A DNA stretch of 64,000 nucleotides from contig JAPZRU010000011.1 in the NCBI GenBank assembly GCA_027531255.1, positions 32,010-96,009 of the forward strand, written 5' to 3'. The notes beneath the pieces are model-generated. The model was not told the origin of the DNA. It made no database searches and was given only the letters and a program-made list of their open reading frames with translations. This document shows positions 25,527-34,740 of this stretch, one piece after another. The stretch's first letter is position 1, and each line of letters starts with the position of its first letter. The translations under genes and the position numbers were made by a program. This stretch comes from Steroidobacteraceae bacterium. GTDB lineage: Bacteria; Pseudomonadota; Gammaproteobacteria; Steroidobacterales; Steroidobacteraceae.

Positions 25527-27842
25527 ATGCCTCCACGCCTGCACAACTCGATCCGCCACGCCCTGCTCGCCGCTGCCGTCGCGAGCCTCCTGCCCGCCTC
25601 GGCCACGCCCGCCGCCGAGGCCCCGGACGCGATCCCGGTACTCGAGGAGATCGTCGTGACGGCGCAGCGCCGCGTGGAGAACCTCCAGGACGTGCCCGTG
25701 TCCGTGTCGGTGGTCGACGCGGGGGCTCTGCGGGCGGTCGGCGCCCGCGACCTGTCCGACGTCGCTTCGTTCGCACCGAACGTCTCCTTCGACAACGTGA
25801 TCACGCAGTCCGGCGCGAGCGCCTCGTCGATCTACATCCGGGGCATCGGGCAGAGCGACCTGCTGCAGACCACGGATCCCGGCGTCGGGCTGTTCGTGGA
25901 CGGCGTCTACGTCGCCCGCGCGGTCGGCTCGCTGCTCGACGTCGCCGACGTCGAGCGCGTCGAGATCCTGCGCGGCCCGCAGGGAACGCTGTTCGGCCGC
26001 AACACCATCGGCGGCGCGATCAACGTGACGACGCGCGATCCGGGCACGGAGTTCGGCGGCGCCGCGCGCGTCACGGTCGGCAGCGACGACCGGCTCGAAG
26101 CCTTCGCGCGGCTCGACGCGCCCCTGTCGCCGACGCTGCGTTCCAAGCTGACGGTCGCGAGCTTCGACCAGGACGGCTACGTCGAGCGCCCGAACGTCGG
26201 CGATGCCCTCGGCAACCGCAACTCGCGAGCCGCACGCGCCCGGCTGCTGTGGTCGCCCGCCGAATCGCTGCGGGTCTCGTTCACCGCCGACCTGACGCGC
26301 ACCGACGAGAAGGGCGTGCCGGCGACGCTCGCGCGGGTCTTCCTCGCCTGCCCCGCGGGCGTCACCAACGCGATCGGTGGCTGCGACCGCAACACCGCGC
26401 CGGGCTCCGCGCCCGGGCAGGCCTTCCTGTTCAACAACGTGCCGCCCGTGAACCGCGCGGCCGGCGGCGCCGGCGTCGGCGTCAGCCGCTACGACTCGCG
26501 GTGGGTGTCCGGCGATCCGTACGTGAACCTCGGCACCGGCCCCGAGGTTTCGCGGCTCGACCTGTGGGGCGCGAGCCTCACGGTGGACTGGAAGCCCGGC
26601 TCGTTCGCGGTGCGCTCCATCAGCGCCTGGCGCACGTTCGACGCGTTCTTCGTGCGCGACACCGATTCATCGCCGTTCGCGATCGTCACGCCGAACTCCA
26701 CCGTGGACCAGCGCCAGCTGTCGCAGGAGGTGCACGTCTACGGCACCACCGCGGACTCGCGGCTCGACTGGCTGGCCGGGCTCTACTGGCTCGACGAGCG
26801 GGCCGACGACGATTCCGACTTCGTGACCGCGTCGTTCGACGTGCAGAGCGGCGGACGCGACATCGACGCGCGCAGCGCCGCGGTCTTCGGCCAGGCCACG
26901 TGGCGGCTCGCACCCACGTTCGCGCTGACCGGCGGCGCGCGCTACACCGACGAGCACAAGACCTACACGCCGACGCAGTTCTTCCGCTCGAGCGTCACGG
27001 GCCAGCCGCCCGCCGGGCTCGTGATCGTGCCCTCGCGCCAGAACGCCGCCGACTTCGCGCAGGCCACGTGGCGCGCGGCCGCCGAGTTCACGCCGCGCGA
27101 CGAGGTGCTGCTGTACGCGGCGTGGTCCACCGGCTTCAAGAGCGGCGGCTTCGTGCAGCGCAACCAGGTGCCGCGCCAGTGGCTCGCGACCTTCGGGCCG
27201 GAAACGGTCGAGATGCTCGAAGTGGGCCTGAAGACGACGCTGGCGGAAGGTCGCGTGCGGCTCGCGGGCGCGGCGTTCGCCGGCGACTACGAGGACCTCC
27301 ACATCCGGATCGTCGAGCCCGTGTCGTTCTCGCCGGTGACGGCGAACGCCGGCGACGCGCGGATCCGCGGTGGCGAGCTGGAGGTCGAGGCGCTGCTGCA
27401 CGAGCAGCTGCGGCTCGCGGGTGGGCTCGGTTACCTGGATGCCGAGTACCGGCGGATCGCGCCCACCGTGCCGGACCTGACGCTGGCCTCGAAGCTCGTC
27501 GATTCGCCGGCGTGGTCCGCGAACGTCGGCCTCGTCGGCACGCTGCCGCTGGGTGCGACCGAACTCTCCGCGCGCGCGGACTGGGTGTACCGCGGCGAGA
27601 CCTACAACGACGCCGAGAACACGCCGCAGCTGCGGCAACCGGCGGTCGGGCGGGTGGACGTCTCGGCGACGTGGCGCTGCACGGCCTGCGGCGACTACGC
27701 GTGGTCCGCCACGCTCGGCGTGCGCAACGCGACCGACGAGCGGTACATCGTGAGCGGCTACGCTCTGCCGCTGCAGGGACCGATCGGCGCGACCTACGCA
27801 CGGCCGCGCGAGTGGTTCCTGACGCTCGGGATCGAGCTCTGA
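25527..27842 (+). CDS. TonB-dependent outer-membrane receptor
   Basis: A 771-residue receptor with a signal peptide (to about residue 30, ATPAAEA). The plug begins with VLEEIVVTAQRRVENLQDVP, the TonB-box region, and includes IYIRGIGQSDLLQ and VEILRGPQGTLFGRNTIGGA. The barrel follows and ends in aromatic-rich REWFLTLGIEL. These receptors import scarce ligands such as siderophores, cobalamin or plant and steroid compounds using the proton motive force. The ligand here is unknown and no TonB, ExbB or substrate genes adjoin it. The ATG at 25527 is selected because the long open frame upstream has no homology. Confidence 0.9.
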   Translation: MPPRLHNSIRHALLAAAVASLLPASATPAAEAPDAIPVLEEIVVTAQRRVENLQDVPVSVSVVDAGALRAVGARDLSDVASFAPNVSFDNVITQSGASASSIYIRGIGQSDLLQTTDPGVGLFVDGVYVARAVGSLLDVADVERVEILRGPQGTLFGRNTIGGAINVTTRDPGTEFGGAARVTVGSDDRLEAFARLDAPLSPTLRSKLTVASFDQDGYVERPNVGDALGNRNSRAARARLLWSPAESLRVSFTADLTRTDEKGVPATLARVFLACPAGVTNAIGGCDRNTAPGSAPGQAFLFNNVPPVNRAAGGAGVGVSRYDSRWVSGDPYVNLGTGPEVSRLDLWGASLTVDWKPGSFAVRSISAWRTFDAFFVRDTDSSPFAIVTPNSTVDQRQLSQEVHVYGTTADSRLDWLAGLYWLDERADDDSDFVTASFDVQSGGRDIDARSAAVFGQATWRLAPTFALTGGARYTDEHKTYTPTQFFRSSVTGQPPAGLVIVPSRQNAADFAQATWRAAAEFTPRDEVLLYAAWSTGFKSGGFVQRNQVPRQWLATFGPETVEMLEVGLKTTLAEGRVRLAGAAFAGDYEDLHIRIVEPVSFSPVTANAGDARIRGGELEVEALLHEQLRLAGGLGYLDAEYRRIAPTVPDLTLASKLVDSPAWSANVGLVGTLPLGATELSARADWVYRGETYNDAENTPQLRQPAVGRVDVSATWRCTACGDYAWSATLGVRNATDERYIVSGYALPLQGPIGATYARPREWFLTLGIEL

Positions 27843-27950
27843 GCAGACGGGTGGCGGCGCGGGGGCCGTCACCTTCGCACATCGGCACTGCAGCCGACCG
27901 CGCCGATCGAGGCGCCGGGCGCGGCGCGGAGCATGCGGCTCGCAGCCGAC

Positions 27951-28799
27951 TCAAAAGCCGGGCGCAGGCTGCCACGGCGCGTGGCGCAGCGAGTCGAGTT
28001 CGGGCGGCAGGATCGGATCGTACGGCGCCTCGAACGAGAACGGCGCGTGCTCTCCCCACTCGTTGACGTGCCTGCCGCCGAGGAAGCGGATCAGGGCGAC
28101 GGCGCCCCAGCGCGTGCCGAACGGCCCATGTGCGCGGCGTGGCGGTCGCCAGAAGTAGGCGCCCGGGTGCATCGTGCCCTGCGGCCCGGTCAGGGAGCCC
28201 GCGATCAGGAACGCCTCCTCGACGATCGGATGCCGTTCGACCGGACCGCTCGCACCCGGCGGCTCCGACTGCGGCAGCATCATCGACAGGAAGGTTCGCT
28301 CGCCGGTGCGCGGATCCGTGCGCAGGTCCTTGCGCGAGATGCCGAGGTACGCGAGGTTGCGGTCGTTCACCCGCATGTCCCACGGCAACGTCGCGACGTC
28401 CAGGAACGGCACCGCGCGCTCGCGGTCGAGGTGCGCCGCCTCGCCGGCGCGCCAGCACGGCTCGGCGGAGAAGTACGACAGCACCACCGCGCCCCCGCGC
28501 GTGGCGGTGAGCGTGCGCGGCCAGCCGGCGGGCAGGAAGGCGTAGGTGTCCGGGCCGTAGCCACGGTCGTCGATCGTCAGCTCGCCCTCGAGCACGTACA
28601 ACTCCTCGTCGGCGAGCACGTGCTCCAGCCCCTCGCGGCGCCAGCCCGGCGGGTAGCGGATGATCGCCGAACAGGCGCCGTCGGCGGGGTCGCGCGAGAG
28701 GAACTTGTACTCGACGTCCGGGCGTGCCGCGTGAGGGCCGACGCGCCGCCACGGGATCAGCTGGGCCTGCACGAATTCGACGTGAGGACGTTCGAGCAC
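27951..28799 (-). CDS. Two-part cupin protein (DUF4437/ChrR-like)
   Basis: About 282 residues from a GTG at 28799. The first half has a cupin pattern, with a histidine in EHVLADEELYVLEGELTIDD and a following YAFLPAGW strand. The second half repeats it with HPIVEEAFLIAGSL and HPGAYFWRPPRRAHGPFGT, so this looks like a bicupin. Metal-binding oxygenase, isomerase or sensor roles are all possible. There is no signal peptide. A run of nine C residues (G on the coding strand) lies five bases upstream of the start and may serve as the ribosome-binding site. A longer reading to 29345 is rejected. Confidence 0.72.
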   Translation of the reverse strand: MLERPHVEFVQAQLIPWRRVGPHAARPDVEYKFLSRDPADGACSAIIRYPPGWRREGLEHVLADEELYVLEGELTIDDRGYGPDTYAFLPAGWPRTLTATRGGAVVLSYFSAEPCWRAGEAAHLDRERAVPFLDVATLPWDMRVNDRNLAYLGISRKDLRTDPRTGERTFLSMMLPQSEPPGASGPVERHPIVEEAFLIAGSLTGPQGTMHPGAYFWRPPRRAHGPFGTRWGAVALIRFLGGRHVNEWGEHAPFSFEAPYDPILPPELDSLRHAPWQPAPGF

Positions 28800-29109
28800 G
28801 GTCAGCCCCCCCCCTGCGGTAACCGCGGGCGGCGGAAGACGACCTGCGCGCCGAAGCTCCAGAGCATTAGCGTCTCCGATCGCATGCGTCGTCCCGCCGA
28901 TCGCGGGGAACGGCGGGAACGACCGGGGCCGAGTCGAGCCGTGGACGGCCAGTCGTTGCGGCCCACGCTGCACTCGTGTGCGAAGGGTGCCGGAACGCGG
29001 GCCAGGCTCAATAGGCATTTTCGCAACGCCCATGCTCGCCGGTGCTGGCCGGTCGGCACACGCTCGCCGCGATCCGTCCGTTCGCGCGCGGCCCGTCGAC
29101 GGAGGCGCC
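28800..29109. other. Divergent gap between cupin gene and decayed antiporter
   Basis: A 310-base gap with the nine-base C run at 28805-28813, a CCCGCC/GGCGGG inverted repeat near 28893-28917 and no convincing gene. A promoter for the antiporter remnant may be present but I cannot place it. Confidence 0.4.
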
Positions 29110-29916
29110 ATGCCGAGTGGTTTCGCATTCCTGCCAGGTGGCGCCCTGCTGCTCGCGATCGCGATCACCAGCACGGCGCTCGCCCGGGTGTTCGTCAGCA
29201 GCGCCATGGTGTACCTCGCGGTCGGGTATCTCGCCGGACTCGGCAGTGCAGCGCTGCTGCAGTCCGCACCGGTGAACGCACCCGCGATGCTCGAACTGGG
29301 TGCCGAGCTGGCCCTCGTGATCTCGCTGTTCAGCGTCGGCCTCAAGATGGGCAGCGTCCTCGCGCCGACCGACCCGGTGCTGGCCTCCAGCGTGCAGAGC
29401 GAGGGCGGGCGCGAGCCGGAGCGTCTGCGGTTCGGCCTCGCGGACGAGGGCGGCCTGAACTACGGCACCGCGTTCCCGATCGTGATGCTGGGCCTCGGCC
29501 TGCTGGGGCTGCACGACCTGGGCGCCGGCGCATGGCGCTGGTGGGCGCTCGCCTCCGGATTCCTCGCCGTATTCGCGGCCGGCGTCGCGCTGCAGAGGGT
29601 CCCACTGCACGAGGACCGCCGCGACGCGCGGGCCGCCGCGGCGTCCCGCTGCGCAAACGCGCAGCTGACCGACGTCGTGCAGACCTTCAACGGGCAGCTG
29701 GAAAAGGTGGCGGAACTCGCGATGGTGCTCGTCGTGGGCTGGCTGCTGGTGCCGGTGCGGCCGTCGGCGGGCGAATGCCTCTTCGCGCTGGCGGTGGTGT
29801 GCTCGTGCGGCCGCTCGCAACGCTGATCGCGACGGTCACCCTGACCACCGTCGCCGCGTCGGCCGTGCTGCACGGGGCCTCGGCATCGCCGCTCACCCGG
29901 TGGTACGCACGGGGCT
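29110..29916 (+). pseudogene. Decayed CPA1-family Na+/H+ antiporter
   Basis: Recognisable pieces of an NhaP/CPA1 sodium-proton antiporter in the usual order: a first membrane segment with VSSAMVYLAVGYLAGLG, ELALVISLFSVGLKMG, then LAPTDPVLASSVQ, GGLNYGTAFPIVMLGLGLLG, FLAVFAAGVALQRV, FNGQLEKVAELAMVLVVGWL and finally LTTVAASAVLHGASASPL. Around 60 residues are missing between LKMG and LAPTD and around 70 after WRWWA, removing several membrane segments. Near 29800 the frame shifts, and the last piece continues in another frame to overlap the convergent sensor gene. The NDGTAF-like motif reads NYGTAF, losing an aspartate. The ATG at 29110 has GGAGG. Not functional as a transporter. Confidence 0.8.
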
Positions 29917-32900
29917 CGACTCGATCAGCGCCGCGATCTGATCCGGATCCGCGGGCTTGACCAGGTGAAAGTCGAAGCCCGCGGCCCTGCCGCGGGCCGC
30001 GTCTTCAGGCTGGCCGTAGCCCGTCAGCGCGATCAGCGTCGCGCGCGCCGTCGCACGCTGCGATCGCAGCGCCCTCGCGACCTGGTATCCGTCGACGTCG
30101 GGCAGCCCGATGTCGAGCACGACCACGTCCGGCAGAACGCTCTGCGCCGCGCTCAGCGCAGCACGGCCGTCGTAGGCGGTATGCACCTCGTGATCGCGAT
30201 GGCGCAGCACCATCGCCAGCGAATCCACCGCATCGGCGTTGTCGTCGACGACCAGCACGCGGCGGCTCCGCCCCGGTCGCGGCGCGGACGGCGCAGCGGA
30301 CGACCGGCCCTGCGGCGCCGGGATCTCCGTCAGCGGCAGACGCACGACGAACTGGCTGCCGTGGCCGAGTCCCGCGCTGGTCGCCTCGACCGTGCCGTGA
30401 TGCAGTTCGACGAGCCGCCGCACGAGCGTGAGACCGAGCCCGAGCCCGCCCTTCGCGCGGTCGAGCGTCCGGTCGGCCTGCGCGAACAGGTCGAACACGC
30501 GCGGCAGCATGTCGGCCGCGATGCCCGCGCCGTCGTCGCTGACGCGCATGATCGCCGCGTCGCCGCCGCGTTCGAGTTCGATCCGGAGGTGACCGCCCGG
30601 CTGGGTGTATTTCACCGCGTTGTTCAACAGGTTGGTCAGCACCTGGACGAGGCGCACCAGGTCGCCCTCGACGACCAGCGGCACCGGCGGCAGCTGCACC
30701 TCGAGGTGCTGCCGCCGCGCCTCGATCGCCGGCGTGGCGACCTCGATCGCACGCTCCGCGACCACCGCGAGATCGACCCGGCCCAGGTCGAGCGTGACCT
30801 TGCCGCGCGCGATCCGCGCGACGTCGAGCAGGTCGTCCAGCAGCTTGGCCAGCACCTCGGTCTGTCGCGCGATCACGCCCGCGGCCCAGGTCGTCTCGGG
30901 CGCCTGGCCGACGAGCCCGGCGAGCACGGCCGTGGCGTTCCGGATCGGCGCGAGCGGGTTCCTGAGTTCGTGCGCGAGCATCGCGAGGTACTCGTCCTTG
31001 CGGTGGTCGGCGTCGCGCAGGGCGTCCTCCGCGCGCTTGCGATCCTCGACGTCGAGCGCCAGCGTCACGAAGCCGGCGAAGGCGCCCGAGTCGTGGAGGC
31101 GCGGCACGCCGATCGAGCGCATCCATCGGTACGCCCCGTCGGCGCGGCGGTAGCGATAGTCGACCTCGTACCGCGACCGCGACTCGAGCGCCGACGCCAG
31201 CGCGGCCCGGAACGCGGGACGATCCTCGGGGCTCATCGCGTCCAGCCAGCCCTCGCCCAGCAGCGTGGCCGGTTCCCGGCCGGTGAACTCCGCGCACCCC
31301 CGGTTCACGAACTCGGTGAGCCCGTCGCAGTCCTCGACCCGCAGCAGCGCCGGGATCAGGTCGGCGAGACGGTGGAAGTACATCTCCTTCTCGGTCTTCA
31401 GCCGTTCGGTGATGTCGCGCTCGGTCGACAGCAGCGCGAACGGCCGGCCGCCGGAAGCCTGCAGCGCCGACACCGTCACGGAGACGGCCAGCGTCCTGCC
31501 GTCGCGGTGCCGGCGCTGCACGTCCTCGGGGCCGGCGTGCCCCTGCTCGCGCATCGACGCCATCCGCCCCTGCGCCTCGGCACGCGCCTCGGGCGGAACG
31601 AGCTCGAGGATGCTGGTGCCCACGACCTCGTCGCGCCGGAAGCCGTAGGCCTTGGTCGCGCCGGCGTTCCACTCGAGGATGCGGCCCTCCAGGTCGTAGA
31701 CGATCACGGCGTCGTTCGAGTCCTGCAGCACGGCGACCAGTTCCGCGAGGCGGCGGGACACCGTGCGCAGCGGTGTGACGTCGAGGAAGGTGGCGACCAC
31801 CCCGAGCAGCGCGCCGTGCGGATCGCGATGCGGCAGCAGCCGGCGCAGGTAGACCTTGCCGTCGGCGCCCTCGATCTCGGCGTCGAACGCGCCGTCGACG
31901 GCGTCCATGCGCGCGAGGTCCTGCGCGAACCGGGGGTCGCTCACCCGGCTCGAGATGTCGCTCAGCAGCCGGCCCTCGTCGCCCGATTTCAGGTTGAAGA
32001 TCTGCGTCGCCGACGGCGTGAAGCGCCGCACCCGCAGTTCCCGGTCGAGCAGGACGGTGGCGACCTGCGAACTCGCGAGCAAACCGCCGAGGTCCTCGTT
32101 GGTCCTGGCGAGTTCGTGGATCTTCTCCTCGAGCTGCGCGTTGAGCGTCGACAGCTCCTCGTTCAGCGACTCCAGCTCCTCCTTGGAACTCTCCAGCTCC
32201 TCGTTCGACGACTGCAGTTCCTCGTTCAGCGACAGCGATTCCTCGTTCGCGACGCGCAGGTCTTCGTTGCTGCGCTCGGCCTCCTCGAGCGCGATCGCCA
32301 GTTCCCGGCGCGCCTCTTCGTAGTCGCCGCCCATCGCCTCGCCTGCCGTCGCGGCGGTGCCGTCGGTCGCCTCCGCCGCATCGCCCGGGTCGGCAGCCAC
32401 GTCGAACGTGACGAGAGCCAGTCGTCGCGAGTCGCTCGCCGACACCGGCTCCACCTCGACGCGCACGCGCCGCGCCGCGCCGCGGGACTCGAGCAGCGCG
32501 GACTGCACCGAGCCGTGCTGCTCGTCGAGTGCCTGCCGGAGCGCCCGGCGCAGCCGGACGCGCAGCGCCGGCAGCACGAGCGTCGCGAGTTCCAGAGACG
32601 CCGAGCCCTGGTGCCTCAGGAAAGCGTCCGCGTCGCCGTGGAAGTGCAGCGCGCGGCCGCCGGAATCCACCAGCACGGCCGCCCGCGGCGTCCGCCCGGC
32701 GAGCGCCCGCTCGAGGAGCGTGTGCGTCGGGACCGGTCGACCCGGGGCGGCCTCCGGTGGGAACACGGACCCGGCAGCTTGGGCGGAGCGAGTCAGCCCC
32801 GCGGGGAGATGGGCCCGCCCGCCGATGCGCCGATAGAGGCGGATCTTCCGCGACACGGGCTCGAACAGGCCGGGTTGGGTGCCGACCGACTCGGCCTTGC

Positions 32901-34224
32901 CGAGCAGCAGCAGGCCGCCGGGCTTGAGCGCGAAGTGGAACGACTCGAACACGCGCTGCTGCAGGTGCGGCTGGAAGTAGATGAGCAGGTTGCGGCACAG
33001 CACGAGATCGAGCCTGGAGTACGGCGTATCGCGCGCGAGATCGTGCGGCGCGAACAGGATCGTGTCGCGCAGCGACTTGCGGGCGACGTAGCGATCGCCC
33101 TGCCGATCGAAGAAACGCGCGATGCGCTCGGCCGGAATGCTGGCCACGCTGCTGGGCGGATACGCGCCGGCGCGCGCGACCGCCAGCGCGTCGAGGTCGA
33201 TGTCGGTGGCGAACACCTGCACGGGCCGCGTGCCGCCCCGGCGAGCGACGTGTTCCAGCATCAGCATCGCGATCGAATAGCTCTCCTCGCCGGTCGCGCA
33301 GCCGGGCGTCCACACGCGTACGGGCTGGTCGGCGTCGCAACGCGCGTCGAGCATCGCGGGCAGCACTTCGTCGTCGAGTTCCCGCCAGGCTTCCGGATCG
33401 CGGAAGAAGTCGGTGACGCCGATCAGGAACTCGCGCTTCAGCACGTCGGCTTCGGCGTCGGAGGCCTTCAGCAGTTCCAGGTAGTCGCGGATGCGATCGA
33501 CGCCGTTCAGGCCCATGCGGCGCCGCAGCCGCCGTCGCAGCATCCCTGGACGGTAGCAGCGGAAATCGTGGCCGGTCCGCGCAAGCAGCGTCCGCAGCAC
33601 GTCCTCCAGCGTCTCGTCGGCGGCCTTCGACTCGTCGCTCGCCAGGGCGCCGAGATCGGCCGCCACGTGGTCCAGGAACTGGCGGATGGCGCCGGGCATC
33701 GCCGCCGGCGGCAACACCTGGTCCGCGACGCCGGCATCGATGGCGCTGTGCGGCATGCCGGTGAACTCGGCGGTTTCCGGTGACTGGACGAGCGCCAGGC
33801 CACCCGCGGCCCTGATGGCCCGCAGGCCGGCCGTGCCGTCGTGATCGGTGCCGCTCAGCACCACGCCGACGCACCTCTCCGGGGCGTCGTCGGCGAGCGC
33901 CGTCATGAAGAAGTCGATCGGCTTCGCCGGGAGCCGCTGCGGCGGCGGCGGCCGCACCGCGAACTGCCCGTCGTGCACGCCCACGAGCGTGCCGGGCGGC
34001 AGCACGTACGCATTGCCGCCCTCGATCGGCTGGCCGTCGACGGCCGCCCGCACGGGCAGCGTGCCGACGTTCGCGAGCAGCGGGACCAGGTGGCTGTCGC
34101 CCGTGGCCGGCAGGTGCGTGATCACGACCACCGCCACGTCGGGTGCGGGCGTGGCGGCACGGAAGAACGAGCGCAGCGCCTCGAGGCCGCCCGCAGACGC
34201 ACCGACTACGACGATCGTGAGCAT
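29893..34224 (-). CDS. CheB-CheR-PAS-histidine kinase-receiver hybrid
   Basis: A giant sensor of about 1443 residues. Order: CheB methylesterase (about 1-185; GASAGGLEAL, ITHLPATG, LSGTDHDGT supply the Ser-His-Asp triad), CheR methyltransferase (about 200-470; PGCATGEESYSIAML and the LVLCRNLLIYF motif), a coiled coil with repeated SNEELESSKEELESLNEEL (about 650-710), three PAS-like domains, a histidine kinase (LAMLAHELRNPLAPIRNA, then NNAVKYT and GGLGLGLTLVRRLV) and a C-terminal receiver (VLVVDDNADAVDSL, VVLDIGLPDVDGYQVA with the phospho-Asp). No chemoreceptors or che genes are near. It probably senses a signal in the cytoplasm; output is unknown. The ATG at 34224 starts CheB exactly, but its ribosome site is poor; a GTG at 34275 is possible. 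Confidence 0.9.
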   Translation of the reverse strand: MLTIVVVGASAGGLEALRSFFRAATPAPDVAVVVITHLPATGDSHLVPLLANVGTLPVRAAVDGQPIEGGNAYVLPPGTLVGVHDGQFAVRPPPPQRLPAKPIDFFMTALADDAPERCVGVVLSGTDHDGTAGLRAIRAAGGLALVQSPETAEFTGMPHSAIDAGVADQVLPPAAMPGAIRQFLDHVAADLGALASDESKAADETLEDVLRTLLARTGHDFRCYRPGMLRRRLRRRMGLNGVDRIRDYLELLKASDAEADVLKREFLIGVTDFFRDPEAWRELDDEVLPAMLDARCDADQPVRVWTPGCATGEESYSIAMLMLEHVARRGGTRPVQVFATDIDLDALAVARAGAYPPSSVASIPAERIARFFDRQGDRYVARKSLRDTILFAPHDLARDTPYSRLDLVLCRNLLIYFQPHLQQRVFESFHFALKPGGLLLLGKAESVGTQPGLFEPVSRKIRLYRRIGGRAHLPAGLTRSAQAAGSVFPPEAAPGRPVPTHTLLERALAGRTPRAAVLVDSGGRALHFHGDADAFLRHQGSASLELATLVLPALRVRLRRALRQALDEQHGSVQSALLESRGAARRVRVEVEPVSASDSRRLALVTFDVAADPGDAAEATDGTAATAGEAMGGDYEEARRELAIALEEAERSNEDLRVANEESLSLNEELQSSNEELESSKEELESLNEELSTLNAQLEEKIHELARTNEDLGGLLASSQVATVLLDRELRVRRFTPSATQIFNLKSGDEGRLLSDISSRVSDPRFAQDLARMDAVDGAFDAEIEGADGKVYLRRLLPHRDPHGALLGVVATFLDVTPLRTVSRRLAELVAVLQDSNDAVIVYDLEGRILEWNAGATKAYGFRRDEVVGTSILELVPPEARAEAQGRMASMREQGHAGPEDVQRRHRDGRTLAVSVTVSALQASGGRPFALLSTERDITERLKTEKEMYFHRLADLIPALLRVEDCDGLTEFVNRGCAEFTGREPATLLGEGWLDAMSPEDRPAFRAALASALESRSRYEVDYRYRRADGAYRWMRSIGVPRLHDSGAFAGFVTLALDVEDRKRAEDALRDADHRKDEYLAMLAHELRNPLAPIRNATAVLAGLVGQAPETTWAAGVIARQTEVLAKLLDDLLDVARIARGKVTLDLGRVDLAVVAERAIEVATPAIEARRQHLEVQLPPVPLVVEGDLVRLVQVLTNLLNNAVKYTQPGGHLRIELERGGDAAIMRVSDDGAGIAADMLPRVFDLFAQADRTLDRAKGGLGLGLTLVRRLVELHHGTVEATSAGLGHGSQFVVRLPLTEIPAPQGRSSAAPSAPRPGRSRRVLVVDDNADAVDSLAMVLRHRDHEVHTAYDGRAALSAAQSVLPDVVVLDIGLPDVDGYQVARALRSQRATARATLIALTGYGQPEDAARGRAAGFDFHLVKPADPDQIAALIESSPVRTTG

Positions 34225-34475
34225 GGGACCGGCATGGTTGCACGCGGCGAGGCGCAAGTCCTGCCCGACGTCCACGTGACGGTCTCGATCGAGACCGCTG
34301 CGGGAGTTGCGAAAGGAGCCGGCGGCCGGCGCGGCGGCGTCGTGGCAACGACGGACGCGGCGCCCGTCGCGGCGCGACGCGCCACGGCGGCCGGCGGTGC
34401 CGCGCAGCGCGTCAACGCGCGCCGCACCGGCCCGGCGCTTGCTCGCCCTCGAGGTTCACGACGTGGAGGTGGCGA

Positions 34476-34718
34476 GTGGCCGGAACAGCCCCGCGGATAC
34501 GCGCTACCTACGTCGGCCCCGTGCATCCGGACTACTTCGCCGATCCGTTCGTGTGGAGCGACGGCCGGGAGTACTGCGCGATCGGCACGGGGCGCGCCGA
34601 AGCCGCCGGCAGAGCCGACGCCGGCGGCCACTCGCTCGTGTTCCCGCTGCTGCGCTCGCGCGATCTGGTGACGTGGACGCCGCAGCCGGTGCCCGGGCGG
34701 CCGGAACGGCGCGCGTAG
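34476..34718 (+). pseudogene. N-terminal fragment of a GH43-like glycosidase
   Basis: An 80-residue frame from a GTG with GGAGG seven bases upstream. HPDYFADPFVWSDGREYCAI and FPLLRSRDLVTWTPQPV match the first blade of five-bladed propeller glycosidases related to GH43, including the catalytic-base aspartate in ADPF. A complete enzyme would need about 250 more residues, but the frame stops after GRPERRA and the following DNA belongs to a different glycosidase. I read it as a truncated gene whose remainder was deleted. It lies 22 bases before the first family 1 glycosidase. Confidence 0.6.
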
Positions 34719-34740
34719 CCGGTGCGCACGATCCCACCCG

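Noticed and set aside
29965..33783. A 1272-codon plus-strand frame opposite the CheB-CheR hybrid
   Set aside because: Antisense shadow of a protein with clear conserved domains.
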